From assembly GCA_946479825.1 (NCBI GenBank), contig CAMLHU010000056.1:1-9845 (forward strand): DNA of 9,845 nt, written 5' to 3'. This DNA is from an uncultured Gemmatimonadota bacterium. Lineage in GTDB: Bacteria; Gemmatimonadota; Gemmatimonadetes; Gemmatimonadales; GWC2-71-9. The stretch's first letter is position 1. Each line of letters begins with the position of its first letter. Positions 6,332-9,845 of the stretch are shown one piece after another. The notes under the pieces are model-generated. The model saw nothing but the letters and a program-made list of their open reading frames with translations, was not told the origin of the DNA and did no database searches. Both the position numbers and the translations under genes were made by a program.

Positions 6332-8038
6332 GTGACCATCGCCACTGCGGCCGCCGCACCGACTCCGGGGACGTTCGCCCACGCCACGTGGGACGACGTG
6401 CTGCCGTATTACCGGGAGCTCGCCCGGCGCCCGCTCACCGCGGCCACGCTGGGCGGGTGGCTGGCGGACTGGTCCCGCTTCGAGTCGGCGCTGTCCGAGG
6501 CGGCGGCCCTGGCGATGATCGCGTACACCTGCGACACGGACAACCCGGACAAGCTGGCCACTCACCTCCGGTTCTCGGGCGAGATCCTCCCGAGGGCCGA
6601 GGAGCAGAGTGTCGGCCTCGCGCGCCGGTTCGTGGAGCTTGGCTCCGTCCCCACGGGCCTCGAGCAGACGGCGGCGCGCTTCCGGCGGGCCATCGAGATC
6701 TTCCGCGAGGCCAACGTCCCGCTGTTCACCGAAGGCGAGCACCTCGCGAGCGAGTACCAGCAGATCACCGGCGGGCTCACCGCCGAGTGGCGGGGGAAGG
6801 AGATCCCGCTGCCGCAGCTGGCCCCGTTCCTCAAGAGCACCGACCGGGCCGAGCGGGAGCGGGCCTTCCGGCTCTGGGCCGGGCCCTACGTGGCCCGGCG
6901 CGACGAGCTCGCGGCCCTCTTCGACAAGATGTACGCGGTGCGCCAGCAGGTGGCGCGGAACGCCGGCTTCCCGGAATTCGAGGCGTACAGCTTCGCGGCC
7001 AAGTGCCGCTTCGATTATGCCCCCGCCGACTGCCGCCGCTTCCACGACTCGGTCGAGTCGGCGGTGGTGCCGGCGGTGCGCCGCATCTACGAGCGGCGGC
7101 GGACGCGCCTCGGCCTCCCGGCGCTTCGTCCCTGGGACACCCAGGTGGACCCGGCCGGGCGGCCGCCGGTGCGGCCGTTCGCGACCGAGGACCAGCTCGT
7201 CGCCACCGCGGCCGACGTCTTCGGCCGGGTGAATCCCGCCCTCGGTTCGCAGTTCGAGACGATGCGCCAGGAGCGGCTGCTCGACCTCGCCTCGCGCAAG
7301 GGGAAGGCGCCCGGCGGCTACTGCGAGACGCTCAGCGCCCGCGGCCGACCGTTCATCTTCATGAACGCCGCCGGGACGGTCGAGGACGTGATGACTCTGC
7401 TCCACGAGTCGGGTCACGCCTTCCACGCCTTCGCGGCGCACGAGCTGCCGTACCTCTGGCAGCGCAGCCCGACGATGGAAATGGCCGAGCTCGCGTCGAT
7501 GTCGATGGAGCTGCTGGCGTTCTCGGCGCTGCGCCGGGAGGACGGCGGGTTCTTCTCGGACGAGGAGTACCGGCGCGCCAAGCGCGAGCACCTCGAGGAC
7601 GCCCTCATCACCCTGGCCCACGTGGCCTCGGTGGACGCCTTCCAGTCGTGGATCTACACCAGCGGCGAGGGCCACGACGCCGCGGCGCGCGACCAGGCGT
7701 GGCTCCGGATCCGGTCGCGGTTCGAGCAGGGGGTGGACTGGAGCGGGCTCGAGCGGGAACGGGTGGCGCGGTGGTACCGCCAGCTCCACATCTTCCTCTA
7801 CCCGTTCTACTACATCGAATACGGCCTGGCGGGGCTCGGCGCACTGCAGGTCTGGCGGAACAGCCTCAAGGACCACGCCGGCGCGCTCGCGGCCTATCGT
7901 TCCGCGCTGGCCCTGGGTGGCACGCGACCCCTGCCGGAGCTCTACCGGGAGGCCGGCGCCCGGCTGGTGTTCGACGCCGCCGGGATGGGCGAACTGGTGG
8001 GCCTGGTGGAAGAGGAGCTGGCCCGGATCGACGGGTGA
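6332..8038 (+). CDS. M3-family zinc oligoendopeptidase (PepF/thimet-oligopeptidase-like)
   Basis: This 568-residue cytoplasmic metallopeptidase degrades short peptides. With the chosen start, the zinc site is HESGH (358-362: His358 and His362 as ligands, Glu359 as catalytic base). The third ligand is most likely Glu386 in [10 protein letters not shown], 24 residues on, as in PepF-type enzymes. The C-terminal [10 protein letters not shown] segment carries the tyrosines that in this family close over the substrate. No signal peptide or membrane helix is seen. The frame stays open up to an ATG-less start at GTG 6167, but the extra 55 residues are low-complexity Pro/Ala/Gly. GTG 6332 follows an AGGAG (6325-6329), though only two bases away. 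An in-frame ATC at 6338 would have ideal spacing but would be a rare start. The conserved part begins at [12 protein letters not shown]. The frame ends in TGA 8036-8038, 71 bases before infA. Confidence 0.93.
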   Translation: MTIATAAAAPTPGTFAHATWDDVLPYYRELARRPLTAATLGGWLADWSRFESALSEAAALAMIAYTCDTDNPDKLATHLRFSGEILPRAEEQSVGLARRFVELGSVPTGLEQTAARFRRAIEIFREANVPLFTEGEHLASEYQQITGGLTAEWRGKEIPLPQLAPFLKSTDRAERERAFRLWAGPYVARRDELAALFDKMYAVRQQVARNAGFPEFEAYSFAAKCRFDYAPADCRRFHDSVESAVVPAVRRIYERRRTRLGLPALRPWDTQVDPAGRPPVRPFATEDQLVATAADVFGRVNPALGSQFETMRQERLLDLASRKGKAPGGYCETLSARGRPFIFMNAAGTVEDVMTLLHESGHAFHAFAAHELPYLWQRSPTMEMAELASMSMELLAFSALRREDGGFFSDEEYRRAKREHLEDALITLAHVASVDAFQSWIYTSGEGHDAAARDQAWLRIRSRFEQGVDWSGLERERVARWYRQLHIFLYPFYYIEYGLAGLGALQVWRNSLKDHAGALAAYRSALALGGTRPLPELYREAGARLVFDAAGMGELVGLVEEELARIDG

Positions 8039-8088
8039 CCGGGCCGGGGGCGTTGATTCCTGCGCCCGGCAAGGCGATGTTTCCGGCC

Positions 8089-8096
8089 TACCTTTG
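8089..8096 (+). promoter_or_regulatory. Weak -10-like element before infA
   Basis: TACCTTTG fits the TAnnTTTG -7 element known from Bacteroidota promoters and also resembles a loose -10 box. No matching -35 is found at the right distance; TTGATT at 8053-8058 is too far. A start of transcription just after it would leave the Shine-Dalgarno sequence at or before the transcript end, which counts against it. Confidence 0.15.
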
Positions 8097-8109
8097 GGGA
8101 GCGGAGTGG

Positions 8110-8328
8110 ATGGCCAAGGAAGAAGGCATCGAAATGGAAGGGGTCGTCACCGAGGTCCTCCCGGACCGCAACTACCGGGTGCTCCTCGAGAACGGCCATT
8201 CCGTGCTGGCGTACGCCGCGGGCAAGATGAGCAAGTTCAAGATCCGGGTCCTCGAGGGCGACCGGGTGAGCGTGGTGCTCTCCCCGTACGACCTGACCCG
8301 CGGCCGGGTCATCTACCGGCACAAGTAG
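8110..8328 (+). CDS. infA: Translation initiation factor IF-1
   Basis: This complete 72-residue protein begins [13 protein letters not shown] and ends [11 protein letters not shown]. It closely matches the universal IF-1 pattern: [16 protein letters not shown] (15-30), [16 protein letters not shown] (38-53) and SPYDLTRGR (58-66). IF-1 is a single OB-fold that occupies the ribosomal A site during initiation and assists IF-2 and IF-3. ATG 8110 is preceded at eight bases by GGAG (within GGGGAG, 8096-8101), a good Shine-Dalgarno sequence. The length equals that of Escherichia coli IF-1. The gene stands alone between a peptidase and a convergent cold-shock gene, not in the rpmJ-rpsM-rpsK ribosomal cluster where it lies in many phyla. 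It could be the sole copy or a second infA. No catalytic or binding residue looks missing. Confidence 0.97.
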   Translation: MAKEEGIEMEGVVTEVLPDRNYRVLLENGHSVLAYAAGKMSKFKIRVLEGDRVSVVLSPYDLTRGRVIYRHK

Positions 8329-8366
8329 CGGGGCGCCGGCGGCGTCCCGGTCCAGGTCCCGAATGC

Positions 8367-8398
8367 ACGACGGGCCGCCCGAGTGGGCGGCCCGTCGT
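8367..8398. terminator. Shared bidirectional hairpin terminator of infA and csp
   Basis: A perfect 14-bp stem (8367-8380 pairs with 8385-8398; arm core CGGGCCGCCC) closes a GAGT tetraloop. It lies 38 bases after the infA stop and 22 bases after the csp stop on the other strand, midway between two converging genes. The + strand exit is TCGTTCGTT, moderately T-rich; the - strand exit has no T-run. It therefore works best as a terminator for infA and probably blocks colliding transcription from csp as well. Confidence 0.85.
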
Positions 8399-8420
8399 TC
8401 GTTGCGGTGACCGGACCGTC

Positions 8421-8636
8421 TTACTTGCCGACCTTGGTGACGTTCTCGGCGGCGGGCCCCTTGGCACCCATCACCATGTCGAACTCGACCTTCTCACCCT
8501 CGGCCAGGCTGCGGAAGCCGTCGGCCTTGATCGCGGTGTGGTGCACGAAGCAGTCCTTTTCGCCGTTCTCAGGAGTGATGAACCCGAACCCCTTGGCGTC
8601 GTTGAACCACTTCACGGTGCCCTGCATGCGTGCCAT
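8421..8636 (-). CDS. Cold-shock protein (CspA family)
   Basis: This 71-residue single cold-shock domain is an OB-fold RNA chaperone that binds single-stranded RNA and DNA and melts structures in mRNA. RNP1 is KGFGFI (15-20) and RNP2 is CFVHH (29-33), with the aromatic residues Trp10, Phe11, Phe17, Phe19 and Phe30 in place for base stacking. Cys29 replaces the more usual Val. Start ATG 8636 is chosen because GAGG (8645-8648) sits eight bases upstream on the - strand. An internal ATG three codons later (MQGTVKW) is possible but has no such site. The frame stays open upstream to 8783 without a conserved extension, so that part is treated as leader. The gene converges on infA and shares its terminator, and lies downstream of a kinase gene on the same strand. 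The family includes both cold-induced and constitutive members, so the name csp does not by itself prove cold induction. Confidence 0.97.
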   Translation of the reverse strand: MARMQGTVKWFNDAKGFGFITPENGEKDCFVHHTAIKADGFRSLAEGEKVEFDMVMGAKGPAAENVTKVGK

Positions 8637-8812
8637 CGAACTAACCTCGTGATGATGTGACTCGTCGGGGTCCGGTTCACGGCACCATCCGACTCTTGCG
8701 GATCGCGGGCCTGTCCCGCGTCCCAAGCTCCAGAAAGACCCGGGCACACCTGCCCCAGGTCGTATGACCCTGCCTGCCAGCATCCTGGTCGTGGGGGGTC
8801 CAGCTGTAACGG
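8637..8812 (-). promoter_or_regulatory. Probable long structured 5' leader of the csp mRNA
   Basis: If transcription begins near 8812 (see the promoter), the csp mRNA has about 175 untranslated bases. They contain two compact hairpins: ACCTG/CAGGT around a 3-base loop (8748-8760) and CGCGGG/CCCGCG around a 5-base loop (8704-8720). The last bases before the start codon, ahead of the GAGG site, look unstructured. Long folding leaders are a known feature of cspA-type mRNAs, where they control translation and stability with temperature. I cannot recognise an E. coli-type cold box, and folding was judged by eye. Confidence 0.4.
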
Positions 8813-8838
8813 GCAGGAAAGCTCCCCACCCCTGCCCG
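8810..8838. repeat. Inverted repeat overlapping the csp promoter
   Basis: CGGGCAGG (8810-8817) and CCTGCCCG (8831-8838) are exact reverse complements separated by 13 bases. They bracket the -10 region of the candidate csp promoter. This could be a dimeric repressor or activator operator, or a hairpin at the 3' end of the kinase transcript. There is no T-run after it, so an intrinsic terminator is unlikely. Confidence 0.45.
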
Positions 8839-8847
8839 AACTGTCAA
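8819..8847 (-). promoter_or_regulatory. Candidate csp promoter with perfect -35
   Basis: On the - strand a perfect TTGACA (8847 down to 8842) is followed after 17 bases by GAGCTT (8824 down to 8819), a poor -10. It lies directly behind the kinase stop at 8858, at the far end of the gap, as expected for a csp gene with a long leader. The -35 is the best hexamer match in the window; the weak -10 keeps confidence moderate. Confidence 0.45.
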
Positions 8848-8857
8848 GGGAGGGGGG

Positions 8858-9845
8858 TCAGGGGCGGGACCGCCACCACCGGAGCGCCTGGCGGGTCCAT
8901 TCTCCGCTGCGATGCCGGATGCCGACCACCCGGTTGAGCGCCTGCTGGAACTCGGCGGCGGAGGGATATCGCAGCTCCACATCCGACTGCAGGGCCCGCT
9001 CGAGCACGTCCGCCAGCTGGGGCCGGACGTCGGGGCGGCGGCGGACGAGCTCGGGGAATCGGTTGGTGGTCTGGCCGGCCAGGACCTGCTCGGGGGTGAC
9101 CCCCGGGAACGGCGGTTCGCCGAGCAGGGCGAAATACGCCACCGCGGCGAGGCTGTAGAGGTCGGTGCGCTGGTCCACCCGCTCGCCCAGGAGCTGCTCG
9201 GGGCTTGCGAACTGGGGGGTGCCGCTCTGGCTCGTGGCGCCGCCGAACTTGCCCTGACCGCGGAGGGCGAGGGCCAGGCCGAAGTCGGTGATCCGGAGCC
9301 GGCCGTCGTGCTCGAGGAGGAGGTTCTCCGGCTTGATGTCGCGGTGCACCAGGCCCTGCTGGTGGGCGTGCGCCAGCGCGCTCAGCGCCTCGCGCAGCAA
9401 CCGGAAGAGGTCGTCCACGGTAAAGGCGCCGTCGCGCTCCACCTTCTGGGCCACGTTGGGGCCCTCGACCAGCTCCATCGTGTACCAGAGCAGTCCCGAC
9501 CGCCCGGAGATGTCGTAGATGTCCACGATGTTCGGGTGGTTGAGCCGGGCGGCGAGCTGGGCCTCCCGGCGGAACCGCTCGACCACCGCAGGGTCGGCGG
9601 TGAGGTTCGGGTGCAGGATCTTGAGCGCCACCTCGCGCTCCAGATGCAGGTCGCGTACCCGGTACACCCGGCCGAACCCGCCGGAGCCGAGCAGCGAGAG
9701 CAGCTCGTAGTCGTCGCCGAGCGCGCGGCGCAGGCGCTTTTCCCAGTGGCCGGTGTCCTCGGCCGTCCCCGCTCCCGCCGGCGCCGCCGCGAGCGCGACC
9801 GCCGGGTTGTCGAAGGTCCCGGCGTCGGAGGCGAAATCCTCGAGC
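8858..9845 (-). CDS. Bacterial Ser/Thr protein kinase (Hanks type), N-terminus beyond window
   Basis: The frame is open from the right edge to the TGA whose complement is at 8858-8860, giving 328 visible residues. All kinase subdomains are present, counting from the first full codon: glycine loop GSGGFGRV (53-60), Lys75 in VALKIL, Glu94 in the C-helix, catalytic loop HRDIKPEN with Asp169, DFG with Asp187, and SPE (214-216). The GTG at 9665-9667, which could be mistaken for a start, encodes Val60 inside the glycine loop. The real start is therefore upstream, most likely outside the window. About 45 residues before the kinase fold are Ala/Gly/Asp-rich and may follow another domain such as a zinc ribbon. 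The protein ends soon after the kinase domain (about residue 328), with no transmembrane helix or PASTA repeats, so this part is cytoplasmic. It phosphorylates proteins on Ser/Thr; targets are unknown. It lies upstream of csp on the same strand, 221 bases away. Confidence 0.95.
   Translation of the reverse strand, partial: LEDFASDAGTFDNPAVALAAAPAGAGTAEDTGHWEKRLRRALGDDYELLSLLGSGGFGRVYRVRDLHLEREVALKILHPNLTADPAVVERFRREAQLAARLNHPNIVDIYDISGRSGLLWYTMELVEGPNVAQKVERDGAFTVDDLFRLLREALSALAHAHQQGLVHRDIKPENLLLEHDGRLRITDFGLALALRGQGKFGGATSQSGTPQFASPEQLLGERVDQRTDLYSLAAVAYFALLGEPPFPGVTPEQVLAGQTTNRFPELVRRRPDVRPQLADVLERALQSDVELRYPSAAEFQQALNRVVGIRHRSGEWTRQALRWWRSRP

Noticed and set aside
5762..7876. 704-residue open frame on the - strand across the MFS end and peptidase
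   Set aside because: It spans two well-supported + strand genes and the gap between them and is low-complexity Arg/Gly/Pro/Val-rich. Long antisense frames are expected at this G+C content.
9519..9710. 63-residue + strand frame opposite the kinase N-lobe, and other small + strand frames in 8919-9710
   Set aside because: These are Ser/Arg/Thr-rich shadows of the kinase gene, without ribosome sites or motifs.

Overview
The window is uniformly very G+C-rich, about 70% by eye, and its genes are tightly packed. The gene types suggest a free-living, probably soil or sediment bacterium of the Gemmatimonadota or a similar high-GC phylum. They are a PIG-L-type deacetylase C-terminus with a NEW3-like domain, a compact M3 oligopeptidase, an isolated infA next to a cold-shock gene, and a bacterial Ser/Thr kinase. 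The phylum is inferred from general resemblance; no rRNA or other marker here proves it.

Left region (1-6086, all + strand): five genes in a row. They are the C-terminal part of a probable PIG-L-family deacetylase (partial), a lipoprotein solute-binding protein, an ABC ATPase with a TOBE domain, a fused two-domain ABC permease, and a major-facilitator efflux-type transporter. Three of the four junctions are 4-base stop/start overlaps (GTGA at 942-945, GTGA at 3229-3232, ATGA at 4875-4878). This is the signature of a translationally coupled operon. The one exception, between the binding protein and the ATPase, holds a degenerate 7-bp tandem repeat (1968-2071, telomere-like TNAGGGC units) and then a stretch of about 50% G+C with a possible 15-codon leader ORF. 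That ORF itself overlaps the ATPase start by ATGA. Together the lipoprotein, ATPase and permease form a complete Fe3+/polyamine/phosphonate-class importer (binding protein, one fused permease, a presumed ATPase dimer). Its substrate cannot be fixed from the sequence.

Middle region (6087-8328, + strand): a 245-nt gap with weak promoter-like motifs, then a complete M3-family zinc oligoendopeptidase (HESGH), then infA (translation initiation factor IF-1) standing apart from any ribosomal-protein operon.

Right region (8329-9845): a strong 14-bp hairpin serves as a shared terminator for infA and a convergent cold-shock-protein gene on the - strand. The csp gene has a 221-nt upstream region with a perfect TTGACA, several hairpins and a probable long 5' leader. 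Upstream of it, also on the - strand, is a Ser/Thr protein kinase whose N-terminus runs off the window edge.

I see no CRISPR array, insertion sequence, phage gene, tRNA or rRNA. I see no convincing new defence or biosynthetic system. The most unusual things are the G-rich heptad array inside the transporter operon, the operon's composition, and the csp leader.
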